Assembly: GCF_001648175.1 (NCBI RefSeq) | Contig: NZ_CP015243.1 | Span: 1,178,001 to 1,242,000, forward strand | DNA: 64,000 nt | From: Halotalea alkalilenta | Lineage (GTDB): Bacteria; Pseudomonadota; Gammaproteobacteria; Pseudomonadales; Halomonadaceae | Reading direction: 5' to 3' | Shown here: positions 20,405-28,500 of the stretch, in pieces | Numbering within the stretch: the first letter of the stretch is position 1 | Layout of the letters: every line of letters begins with the position of its first letter | The notes under the pieces: model-generated | The model's database searches: none | What the model was told of the DNA's origin: nothing | What the model saw: the letters and a program-made list of their open reading frames with translations, nothing else | Program-made: the position numbers and the translations under genes

Positions 20405-20424
20405 GCCGCGCCCGTTGGGCGAGG

Positions 20425-20453
20425 TTGCCGATCGAGCAGCGGTGCAGTATCCT
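20425..20453 (+). promoter_or_regulatory. Candidate promoter of the aro leader
   Basis: TTGCCG (20425-20430), 17 bp, TATCCT (20448-20453). Each box matches the sigma-70 consensus at four positions with ideal spacing. It lies 28 bp before the leader-peptide ATG. Prediction by eye. Confidence 0.4.
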
Positions 20454-20481
20454 GCATGCCATCGATTTTTGGGATTCTCCA

Positions 20482-20622
20482 ATGTCCGCCATCGTCATTG
20501 ACACTTCAGCCGATCACCACCGCGCCCTGTGCGGCGCTGTGGTCGTGCGCGCTGTCGACGCGGTCGTTGGTGTGTCCCAGCCAAGCTATTACGGGTATTG
20601 GTTTAGCCGCTCGCGCGCCTGA
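20482..20622 (+). CDS. Aromatic leader peptide of the DAHP synthase attenuator
   Basis: 46-codon ATG frame directly upstream of a strong terminator and the DAHP synthase gene. Near its end it reads SQPSYYGYWFSRSRA, so codons for Tyr, Tyr, Tyr, Trp and Phe fall within six positions (20587-20604). Chance alone would rarely place this just before a terminator. Ribosome stalling there when charged aromatic tRNA is scarce would control downstream folding. The stop codon (20620-20622) lies in a 9-bp hairpin (20613-20621 with 20628-20636). The peptide itself probably has no function. The ribosome site is weak (GGATTCTCCA before the ATG). The attenuation role is inference from this arrangement. Confidence 0.72.
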   Translation: MSAIVIDTSADHHRALCGAVVVRAVDAVVGVSQPSYYGYWFSRSRA

Positions 20623-20647
20623 ACCTCCAGGCGCGCCCGAAAACGGG
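20613..20647 (+). promoter_or_regulatory. Leader hairpins between leader peptide and terminator
   Basis: A perfect 9-bp stem GCGCGCCTG (20613-20621) with CAGGCGCGC (20628-20636), then a small CCCG-AAAA-CGGG hairpin (20636-20647). CCTGAACC (20619-20626) can pair, with one bulged A, to GGTCAGG (20676-20682) in the left arm of the terminator. This offers an antiterminator that competes with terminator formation. The pairing is deduced by eye. Confidence 0.5.
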
Positions 20648-20670
20648 ACGCCTACCTGAGAATCGCATCA

Positions 20671-20703
20671 CCCCCGGTCAGGCTTCCTGACCGGGGGTTT
20701 TTT
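20671..20703 (+). terminator. Strong attenuator terminator before aroG
   Basis: Perfect 12-bp stem: CCCCCGGTCAGG (20671-20682), loop CTT, CCTGACCGGGGG (20686-20697), followed by six T. It stands 226 nt before the DAHP synthase start, with no complete gene between the leader peptide and it, which is the classic arrangement for transcription attenuation. Confidence 0.92.
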
Positions 20704-20751
20704 CGTTTTCGCAGGCCCATAGCAGGGCCGCCACGTACCAGGAGTCAGCAC

Positions 20752-20889
20752 ATGTACACCAACGCCATTCGATACCGTCACTCATCCTGGCGATTTAGCC
20801 CTCATCGGTCGGCTCAGTCCGTCGCCTCCGGCCGATCCCTTCTCGGTGGCAAGCCGCTCCCGCTTTCATTGCGATCACGAACACCCTGA
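20752..20889 (+). CDS. Possible small ORF between attenuator and aroG
   Basis: 45-residue frame from ATG 20752 with AGGAG (20740-20744) 7 nt upstream, the best ribosome site in the leader. It begins MYTNAIRYRHSSWRFSPHRS, again rich in Tyr, Trp and Phe near the start, then becomes Ser/Arg rich. It ends 39 nt before the DAHP synthase ATG. It may be a second regulatory peptide or a translational-coupling ORF. No terminator follows it. No family recognised; it may also be spurious. Confidence 0.4.
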   Translation: MYTNAIRYRHSSWRFSPHRSAQSVASGRSLLGGKPLPLSLRSRTP

Positions 20890-20928
20890 CCACGGGCCAC
20901 GCTGACCGCGTCCCGACAAGGAAAGATC

Positions 20929-22020
20929 ATGACATCCAATCTCTCTATCCCCGCTGCGCCTGCCTCCGAACGCTCGTCACTGCCGCTGCCGAGCGTCGCC
21001 GAGCTCAAGGCCCGCTTGCCGCTTGGTCCCACCCTCTCGCGCCGCGTGGCCACCCAGCGCGCAACGCTGCGCCGCATCATCGAGGGCCGCGATTCGCGCC
21101 TGATGGTGGTGGTGGGGCCCTGCTCGATCCACGATGATCGCGCGGCTCTCGACTACGCCGAGCGTCTTGCCGATCTGGCATCGCGTGTCGACGACCAGCT
21201 GGTACTGGTGATGCGCGCCTACGTCGAAAAACCGCGCACCACGGTGGGATGGAAGGGACTGCTCTATGATCCGCACCTCGACGGTAGCGACGATATGGCC
21301 ACTGGCCTGCATTTCTCACGTTCGCTGATGCGCGAGATTCTGCACCTGGGCCTGCCCGTCTCTACCGAGCTGCTGCACCCGATGGCCGCGGGCTACTTTT
21401 CCGATCTGCTCGCCTGGGCGGCGATCGGGGCGCGTACCACCGAGTCGCAGATTCATCGCGAGCTGGTCAGCGGGCTCGCGCTGCCGGTCGGTTTCAAGAA
21501 CGCAACCGACGGCGGCATCGGCGTGGCCTGCGACGCAATCCGCGCGGCTTCGCACCCGCATCGCCACTTCGGCATCGACTGCGATGGGCATCCGGCGATG
21601 TTGACCAGCGAGGGGAATCCCGACACGCACCTGGTGCTGCGCGGCGGGCGCAATGGACCCAATTATGATGCGCAGAGCGTCAATGATGCGCGCATGGCGC
21701 TGGAGCGGGCCGGGCTGCCTGCGAGGATCATGGTCGATTGCAGCCACGCCAACAGCGGTAAGGATCCGCTGCGTCAGCCGGCGGTGCTGGCCGAGGTGAT
21801 CGCCCAGAGACTGGCGGGAGAGGATAGCCTTCGCGCGGTGATGCTCGAAAGCCACCTGGAGTCGGGCGCTCAATCCCTGGGCGCGCCGCTGCGCTATGGC
21901 GTGTCGATCACCGATGGCTGCCTGGGGTGGGATGCGACCGAAGCGGCACTGCTCGAGGCGGCCGAGCGGCTGCGCGGCGGTAGGCTGGCAGCCAAGGCTG
22001 AGTCATTGATGCTGAGCTGA
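20929..22020 (+). CDS. aroG: 3-deoxy-7-phosphoheptulonate synthase (DAHP synthase, class I)
   Basis: First step of the shikimate pathway: condenses phosphoenolpyruvate and erythrose 4-phosphate. 363 residues, type I-alpha like E. coli AroF/G/H. Hallmarks: MVVVGPCSIHDDRAALDYA, MRAYVEKPRTTVGWKGLLYDP, GARTTESQIHRELVSGL, LPVGFKNATDGG and MVDCSHANSGKDP, which supply the metal and PEP ligands. Which amino acid inhibits it cannot be read safely from the sequence. AAGGA precedes the ATG. The upstream aromatic leader peptide and terminator suggest control by attenuation. A perfect hairpin follows at 22085-22107. Confidence 0.95.
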   Translation: MTSNLSIPAAPASERSSLPLPSVAELKARLPLGPTLSRRVATQRATLRRIIEGRDSRLMVVVGPCSIHDDRAALDYAERLADLASRVDDQLVLVMRAYVEKPRTTVGWKGLLYDPHLDGSDDMATGLHFSRSLMREILHLGLPVSTELLHPMAAGYFSDLLAWAAIGARTTESQIHRELVSGLALPVGFKNATDGGIGVACDAIRAASHPHRHFGIDCDGHPAMLTSEGNPDTHLVLRGGRNGPNYDAQSVNDARMALERAGLPARIMVDCSHANSGKDPLRQPAVLAEVIAQRLAGEDSLRAVMLESHLESGAQSLGAPLRYGVSITDGCLGWDATEAALLEAAERLRGGRLAAKAESLMLS

Positions 22021-22084
22021 AGCTTAAGCGTTGGGCGCCAGGTGGAGAGCAGCCCGACCCTTCTCTACCCTTGTAGATGGTCAA

Positions 22085-22107
22085 AGTCCCGCGCTCGCCG
22101 CGGGACT
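22085..22107 (+). terminator. Terminator-like hairpin between aroG and the BCCT gene
   Basis: AGTCCCGCG (22085-22093), loop CTCGC, CGCGGGACT (22099-22107): 9-bp perfect stem 64 nt after aroG. The following GAATCATTTCAAG has only a weak T-run, and the BCCT start is 30 nt further, so it could end aroG transcripts or sit in the transporter leader. Confidence 0.5.
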
Positions 22108-22137
22108 GAATCATTTCAAGGGTGAAAAGGAATTTCG

Positions 22138-23808
22138 ATGGCTCAAGCCAGCAACCAGCGGGTGTTCTTCGTTTCAGCGGCATTGATAGTGGCATTGGTT
22201 TCGATCGGCGCTGTGTTTCCCAGTCAGTTCAGCGCAGGGGCTTCAGCGGCGCTGAGTGGGGTTACCCGGGTATTCGGCTGGTTCTACCTCTGGTCGGTGT
22301 TCGGCTTCGTGGTATTTCTCTTGTTCGTCGCTGGCAGCCGCTACGGCAATATCCGTCTCGGTCCGCAGGATTCCAGGCCGACCTACGGCTTCTTTTCCTG
22401 GGTCAGCATGCTGCTGGCCGCCGGCTTCGGCGTAGGGCTCGTGTTCTATGGCATGTCCGAACCGATGCTTCATTACCTCTCGCCGCCCTTCGGCGACATG
22501 GAGGGCGGGACCCCGGAGTCTGCGCGCTATGCAATCCAGTACGCGATGTTCAATTGGGGCCTGCATCAGTGGGCGGCGTTTTCGATCGTCGGCCTGATCA
22601 TCGCCTACTACCAGTTCCGCAAGGGCCAGCCTGGACTGGTGTCGACGGTGATGAAACCGATCACCGCCAAGCTCGGGCGGGCGCGCAAGGTATCCGGCAG
22701 TGCGCTCGACGTGTTCGCCGTGGTCGCCACGGTGATGGGGGTAGCCACCTCGGTGGGGCTTGCGGTGTTGCAGATCAATGGTGGCCTGAGCATCGTGTTC
22801 GAGAGTGTCCAGGAGGGCTTCTTCTGGCAGTGCGTGATCATGGCGGCGATGTTCGCCTGCTACATGGCCTCGGCCTGGTCAGGGCTCGACAAAGGGATCA
22901 AGAACCTCTCCAACCTCAACATGCTGCTCTGCCTGGGGATGATGCTCTATGTACTGATCACCGGGCCGACCATCGCCATCCTCGAGACCTTCACCGTCGG
23001 GATCGGTGATTATCTGCAAAACGTCATCGGTATGAGTCTGCGCATCGATCCCTTCGGCGATAGCGAGTGGATCGGCAGCTGGACGGTCTTCTATTGGGCC
23101 TGGGTGATTTCCTGGTCGCCCTATGTCGGCAGCTTCGTCGCGCGTGTCTCGCGCGGGCGTACCATCCGCCAGTACGTGTTCGGGGTGCTGATCGTGCCGC
23201 CAATGCTCGCTTGCCTATGGATCGGCATACTCGGTGGTGCCGCGCTGAACATGGAGCTCAACGGAGCCGAAGGCTTGGCCGCGGCGACCGAGGCCAACAT
23301 CACCACTGCGCTGTTTCTGCTCTTCGACCAGCTGCCGTTCTCCTATCTGGTCTCGCTCGTCGCGATCCTGCTGATCTTCATTTTCCTGGTCACTTCGGCC
23401 GACTCTGCTGCCTTCATCGTCTCGCAGATGAGCGACAATGGCTCGCTCCACCCGCCGCTCTACAAGCGCTTCACCTGGGGCATCCTGATCGCCGCGATCT
23501 GCCTGACCCTGATCGCCGCGGGAGGCGATACCGGCCTTTCCGGGCTGCAGTCGGCGGCGGTGGTCGCGGCGCTGCCGTTCACCTTCATCATCTATGGCAT
23601 GGTGGTGGTACTGTTCAGGGAGCTTCGCGCCGACCGCCGTGCGATGCTGATGGCGCTCTATCGCCAGCATGGTGAAACACCGGTCGGTGCCGACATCTTC
23701 GAGGCGGACAGCATGGAAAGCGGCTTCGACGAGAAGATCAAGCGCACACCTGAACTGGTGAACCGGCGAATCAACACCGGGCGCGGAGCCAATAGCGATC
23801 GCGTCTGA
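22138..23808 (+). CDS. BCCT-family betaine/carnitine/choline transporter
   Basis: Secondary transporter for quaternary ammonium osmolytes such as glycine betaine, driven by Na+ or H+. 556 residues with about twelve membrane helices. Family signatures: GWFYLWSVFGFVVF, LAAGFGVGLVFYGMSEPMLHY, NWGLHQWAAFSIVGL, and the substrate-site WAWVISWSPYVGSFVARVSRGRT. A cytoplasmic tail of about 60 residues follows the last helix. Substrate and coupling ion cannot be settled from sequence. Such transporters suit osmoprotection in a halophile. Its ATG follows AAAAGGAA. It is 14 nt from the extensin-like gene, so probably cotranscribed. Confidence 0.9.
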   Translation: MAQASNQRVFFVSAALIVALVSIGAVFPSQFSAGASAALSGVTRVFGWFYLWSVFGFVVFLLFVAGSRYGNIRLGPQDSRPTYGFFSWVSMLLAAGFGVGLVFYGMSEPMLHYLSPPFGDMEGGTPESARYAIQYAMFNWGLHQWAAFSIVGLIIAYYQFRKGQPGLVSTVMKPITAKLGRARKVSGSALDVFAVVATVMGVATSVGLAVLQINGGLSIVFESVQEGFFWQCVIMAAMFACYMASAWSGLDKGIKNLSNLNMLLCLGMMLYVLITGPTIAILETFTVGIGDYLQNVIGMSLRIDPFGDSEWIGSWTVFYWAWVISWSPYVGSFVARVSRGRTIRQYVFGVLIVPPMLACLWIGILGGAALNMELNGAEGLAAATEANITTALFLLFDQLPFSYLVSLVAILLIFIFLVTSADSAAFIVSQMSDNGSLHPPLYKRFTWGILIAAICLTLIAAGGDTGLSGLQSAAVVAALPFTFIIYGMVVVLFRELRADRRAMLMALYRQHGETPVGADIFEADSMESGFDEKIKRTPELVNRRINTGRGANSDRV

Positions 23809-23822
23809 CCGAGGGATATCCA

Positions 23823-24521
23823 TTGCGCGCACTGTTCTGGGGGCTGATCACCGTGCTGCTGCTCGCAGGACTCGCGCCTTGGATCGAACGATGGCTGCCG
23901 CCCGGCTATGATCCGTTCGCGCCGCTGTCGATCGATGATCCACCGACGGTGGTGACCCGGTTCAAGCTCTCGCGCTTGGCAGGAGATCCAGATGCCTGCC
24001 TTGCCGTGCTCGAACGAGCGCGCGAGGCGCAGTGGATCTCCTTCTCTCAGCCAGGGGACAGCGGCGGCCAGTGCCCGCTGTCCTCGCCCGTGCGGGTACA
24101 GGGCTTCGGTTCGGTCACGCTGAGTTCGAGCTTCCTCGCCAGCTGCCCGCTGGCGCTGAGCAGCGCGATGTTCGTCGCCCAGGTCGCCGTTCCCGAGGCG
24201 CAGGCGCGGCTGGGTTCATCGCTTGAGCGCATCGATCATCTCGGCAGCTACGCCTGCCGCAACGTCTATCATCGCGAACAAGGGCGGCTCAGCGAGCATG
24301 CCACCGCGGAGGCACTCGACGTCTCTGGTTTGCGTCTCGGTGACGGGCGCGAGCTAACGGTTCTGGGGGGATGGGGGCGAGACGACGAAGCGGGCGCCTT
24401 CCTTCACGCGCTGTTCGAGCGCAGCTGCGGCTACTTCGGCAACTCGATCGGCCCTGACTACAATGCCGCCCACGCCAACCACTTCCACCTGGGCATGCGT
24501 GGCTTCGGCATCTGCAGGTAG
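23823..24521 (+). CDS. Extensin-like C-terminal domain protein
   Basis: 232 residues. An N-terminal hydrophobic helix (about residues 4-20) anchors or exports it. The C-terminal half matches the bacterial extensin-like family: CPLSSPVRV, YACRNVYHREQGRLSEHATAEALDVSG, and NAAHANHFHLGMRGFGICR. Several Cys and conserved His/Asp residues resemble DD-peptidase-type zinc sites, suggesting a cell-wall role, but no activity is established here. The start is TTG at 23823 with GAGGGA 6-11 nt upstream; no ATG suits better. Probably in one transcript with the BCCT gene. Confidence 0.82.
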   Translation: MRALFWGLITVLLLAGLAPWIERWLPPGYDPFAPLSIDDPPTVVTRFKLSRLAGDPDACLAVLERAREAQWISFSQPGDSGGQCPLSSPVRVQGFGSVTLSSSFLASCPLALSSAMFVAQVAVPEAQARLGSSLERIDHLGSYACRNVYHREQGRLSEHATAEALDVSGLRLGDGRELTVLGGWGRDDEAGAFLHALFERSCGYFGNSIGPDYNAAHANHFHLGMRGFGICR

Positions 24522-24576
24522 CGAAAGCGCGGCGAGCGGTCAGGCGGGTGAACAAGGGCGCCAAATGAAGCGCAGC

Positions 24577-24604
24577 AAAAAAAGGGGCGATATGGCATCG
24601 CCCC
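24577..24604 (-). terminator. Rho-independent terminator of dps
   Basis: Read on the minus strand: GGGGCGAT, loop GCCAT, ATCGCCCC, then seven T (the A-run at 24577-24583). The stem is perfect, 8 bp, and lies 66 nt past the dps stop. The plus-strand side has no T-run, so it serves dps. Confidence 0.9.
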
Positions 24605-24670
24605 TCGTCTCGCTGAGTCACTCGTTTCCCGGTTTGATTTCGCCCGACCTGAGCCGAGATCGAGTCACCC

Positions 24671-25198
24671 TCACACCTGGGTGTGGGCTTCGAGGAACCA
24701 GAGGTTCATATCAAGGCCGCGGGATACTTCGGTGAACAGGTCCGAGGTGTCCGCATCGCCGAGTTCGTCGGTGTCGTCGATGGCCTTGCGTACCGCGGCG
24801 GCGGCGCCGGCGTAGTGCTCGGCGAGCGCTACCAGGTGATCCGGCACGGCATGGATATCGGTCGGGTAGGGCTTCAAGGAGGTGCTCTCGGCGACGCTCT
24901 GCACGGTACCGAAGGCGGTGCCGCCAAGCTGAGTGGCACGTTCCGCCACTGAGTCGACGAAGCCGTCGACTTCGGTACGGAAGCCGTCGAGCATCTCGTG
25001 CACGCCGATGAACTGCATGCCTTTGAGATTCCAGTGAGCCTGCTTGATCACCAGCGATAGATCGATCAGCTCAGCGAGTCGGGCATTGAGGATCGCGACG
25101 ACCTTGGCGCGGGTCGCTTCGGGCAGGTCGTTGCGGGTCGGAAAAAGCTTGGTGGTCTTCTTGGCGTCCTTGAGGCTACGCGGCTTTGCACTGCTCAT
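24671..25198 (-). CDS. dps: Dps-family DNA-protecting ferritin-like protein
   Basis: Dodecameric miniferritin that stores iron, uses hydrogen peroxide and protects DNA in stationary phase or stress. 175 residues (E. coli 167). The ferroxidase ligands sit at the exact family spacing: His55 (KQAHWNLKG), His67 and Asp71 (VHEMLDGFR), Asp82 and Glu86 (VDSVAERA). The N-terminal tail is Lys/Arg rich (MSSAKPRSLKDAKKTTK), as in DNA-binding Dps proteins. It starts after AAGGA. Its own terminator lies at 24577-24604, so it is probably a single-gene unit. An 11-bp inverted repeat about 90-115 nt upstream may be an operator. Confidence 0.95.
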   Translation of the reverse strand: MSSAKPRSLKDAKKTTKLFPTRNDLPEATRAKVVAILNARLAELIDLSLVIKQAHWNLKGMQFIGVHEMLDGFRTEVDGFVDSVAERATQLGGTAFGTVQSVAESTSLKPYPTDIHAVPDHLVALAEHYAGAAAAVRKAIDDTDELGDADTSDLFTEVSRGLDMNLWFLEAHTQV

Positions 25199-25285
25199 GG
25201 TTCAAAATCCTTCTTGATCGAGAGTGGATGGGGGCGCCGGATTCCTTGACGTACGCTCGCCTGATCTCCGGCAAGCACAATGCTC

Positions 25286-25315
25286 GGTGCCTACCTGATT
25301 AAAGGTGGGCACCTT
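25286..25315. promoter_or_regulatory. Inverted repeat upstream of dps (possible operator)
   Basis: GGTGCCTACCT (25286-25296), six bases, AGGTGGGCACC (25303-25313): 11-bp arms with one mismatch, plus an embedded perfect palindrome AAGGTGGGCACCTT. It lies about 90-115 bp before the dps ATG. No T-run on either strand, so a regulator site is more likely than a terminator. Regulator unknown. Confidence 0.4.
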
Positions 25316-25475
25316 GAGGCTGAATATCAAGCGGCGAACGGTGAATTTTTGCCGCCGGTGGGCTCGCCGGCCGGCCAATACAGCGCGGTTGCGGGGATGT
25401 TCCACGCAGGGTGAGGCAACTCGTCGCATAGCCGGTCTCACCTTGGCCACACGCCAGCCTCGCGGCCGGGTCCGC

Positions 25476-25504
25476 GCCCCTCCCGAGGGTTGGCCGGGAG
25501 GGGC
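25476..25504 (-). terminator. Hairpin immediately after putA
   Basis: GCCCCTCCCG (25476-25485) pairs perfectly with CGGGAGGGGC (25495-25504), starting 5 nt past the putA stop. There is no T-run, so it may only protect the 3' end or act with Rho. Confidence 0.4.
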
Positions 25505-25508
25505 CCGC

Positions 25509-28500
25509 TCAGCCAATCGTCATCAGGCTGGCATTGCCGCCGGCAGCGGCGGTATTGACGCTCAGGGCGCGCTCGACCAGCAGGTGCTCGATCGGTATCG
25601 CCCGCTCGTCACGCGCGAGGCCGAAGACGCTGACGATCGGCCCGGGACGGGCGCTGACCGCGCGACACACGTCGAGCAGTGCGTCGGAGTCGCCGTGGTG
25701 GAGCACCGCATCGAATTCGACGCCGTCCGCCTGCCAGTCATCGATCAGCTCGATCCGCTCGCGCAGCTCCTCCGGCAGCTGGGCGAGGCAGCGCCTGCTC
25801 TGCTCGTCCCCGACCCAGACCGCTTGGCTGCCCACCGCGAGTAGCGCCGCTAGCTGGGTCAGCAGGTCCTGGCCGTGATCGGCGAGGCACAGCACCCGCT
25901 CGCGGGGCAGCAGGATATAAGTATTGCGCTCGCCGGTCGGTCCCGGCAGTACCAGCGTCACACCGCTCGGCGTTAGTTCGGCCAGGAGGTGGCAATAGTC
26001 GGCCAGTTCGGGCTGCCCTTGCTCGCGGGCCCAACGTTCGAAGCGTTCGAGCGCCGGGAGAATGGCCTCGCGCTGGGTGGTCGACATTCCCTCTTTGTCG
26101 GCTACGCTGAGCGGTACGCCGTTGGGGCGCACCGAGAGCAGGCGGGTGAGGTAGATCGGGCCGCCGGCCTTGGGGCCGGTGCCGGAGAGCCCTTCGCCGC
26201 CGAACGGCTGTACCCCGACCACGGCGCCTACGATGTTGCGATTGACGTAAAGGTTGCCGACCTGGGCCTTGGCGATCACCTTGGCGATGGTCTCGTCGAT
26301 GCGGGTATGGATGCCCATGGTCAAGCCGTAGCCGCTGGCATTGATCCGCTCGAGCAGCGAGTCGAGTTCCTGGCGCTTGTAGGTGATCACGTGGAGCACC
26401 GGGCCGAATACTTCGCGCTCGAGCTCGTCGAGGCTCTCGAGCTCGATCAGCGTCGGCGCGACGAAAAGCCCGTGCGTTGGCATTTCGGTATCACCCAGGG
26501 CGGCCTGGAATACCCGGCGGCCCTTGGCGCGCATCCGCTCGACGTGCGCTTCGATGGTTTGCTTCGCTTCGAGATCGATCACCGGGCCTATGTCGGTGGA
26601 GAGGTTCTCTGGGTTGCCGATCCGATACTCGGCCATCGCGCCCTTGAGCATCTTCAGCACCCGTTCGGCGACGTCCTCCTGTACGCACAGCACGCGCAGC
26701 GCAGAACATCGCTGGCCGGCGCTGTCGAAGGCGGAGTTGATCACATCGGGGATGGTCTGCTCTGGCAGCGCCGAGGAGTCGACGATCATCGCGTTCTGCC
26801 CGCCGGTCTCGGCGATCAGCGGTACCGGGCGGCCGTTGCTGTCGAGGCGTCCGGAGAGGTTCTTGGCCAGCAGTTTGGCCACCTCGGTGGAGCCCGTGAA
26901 CATCACCCCTTTGACTCGAGGATCGGCGACCAGGCGCGCGCCGACCGTCTCGCCGCGCCCGGGTAGCAGCTGCAGCACGCCGGCCGGAAGCCCCGCTTCG
27001 AGCAGCAGGCGTACACCGGCCGCGGCGATCAGCGGTGTCTGCTCGGCCGGCTTGGCGAGTACGGTGTTGCCTGCGACGAGGGCGGCCGATATCTGGCCGG
27101 TGAAGATCGCCAGCGGGAAGTTCCATGGGCTGATACAGACCACCGGCCCCAGCGGGCGATGGGTATCGTTGGAGAAGTGGGTTCTGGCCTGCACCGCGTA
27201 GTAGCGCAGGAAGTCGACCGCTTCGCGCACCTCCGCAATCGCGTTGGCATAGGTCTTGCCGGCCTCGCGTACCAATATGCCCATTAGCTGCTGGATCTGC
27301 GTTTCCATCAGTTCGGCGGCGCGCTCGAGCACGGCGGCACGCTCGGCGGGCGGAGTGGCCTGCCAGATCGGCGCGGCCTCGATCGAGGCCGCCAGCGCTT
27401 CAGCGACGTCCGCATCGCCTGCTTCCTGCACCTGGCCTACGACGTCGCGCTGGTCGGCGGGGTTGCGCACCGGCTCGAGTGTGCCGGGCGCGGTCGCGCG
27501 CGCAAGCAAGGGGCGTGCTTCGAGCGGATGGTTCAGGCCATTGAGCAGCGCGCTGGAGAGCGATGCCAGGCGGTGCTCGCTGGAGAGGTCGAGGCCGCTG
27601 GAGTTGGCGCGTTCGCCGCCGTAGAGCTCGACCGGCAGCGGAATGCGCGGATGCGGCAGGCCCTGGACACCTTCGCTGGCGGTCAAGCGTTCGACCTCCT
27701 CGACCGGGTCGCGCACCAGCTCTTCGAGCGAGATCGAATGGTCGGCGATCCGGTTGACGAACGAGGTATTGGCACCGTTTTCGAGCAGGCGGCGCACCAG
27801 GTAGGCGAGCAAGGTCTCATGGCTGCCTACCGGGGCGTAGATGCGGCACGGCCGATTGAGCCCGCTCTTGCCGACCACCTGTCCATACAGCGGCTCGCCC
27901 ATCCCATGCAGGCACTGGAACTCGTACTGGCCGGGGTAGTAGTTCTGTCCGGCGAGATGGTAGATCGCGGCCAGCGTATGGGCGTTGTGGGTGGCGAACT
28001 GCGGGTAGATCGCCTCGGGGGCGGCGAGCAGTTTGCGCGCGCAGGCGAGGTAGGATACGTCGGTGTAGACCTTGCGGGTATAGACCGGATAGCCCTCGAG
28101 CCCCTCGATCTGTGCACGCTTGATCTCGCTGTCCCAGTAGGCGCCCTTGACCAGTCGGATCATCAGCCGGCGACGGCTGCGGCGGGCAAGGTCGATCAGG
28201 TAGTCGATCGTCAGCGGGCAGCGCTTCTGGTAGCCCTGGATGACGAAGCCGATACCGTTCCAGCCGGCGAGCTCGGGCTCGAAGCAGAGCCGCTCGAGCA
28301 GGTCGAGTGAAATCTCCAGCCGGTCGGCTTCCTCGGCGTCGATGTTGATCCCGATGTCGTACTGCTTGGCCTGCAGCGTCAACGACTTGAGTCTCGGGTA
28401 GAGCTCGTCCATCACCCTGTCGTATTGCGCGCGCGAGTAGCGCGGGTGGAGCGCCGAGAGCTTGATCGAGATGCCTGGGCCTTCGTAGATGCCACGGCCA

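Larger units (their letters stand above)
25199..25508. other. Intergenic region putA-dps
   Basis: 310 bp carrying the putA 3' end and dps promoter, with no gene. Two structures stand out. A 10-bp GC-rich hairpin right after putA (25476-25485 with 25495-25504) lacks a T-run. An 11-bp inverted repeat at 25286-25313 contains a perfect AAGGTG-GG-CACCTT palindrome (25302-25315). Confidence 0.5.
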
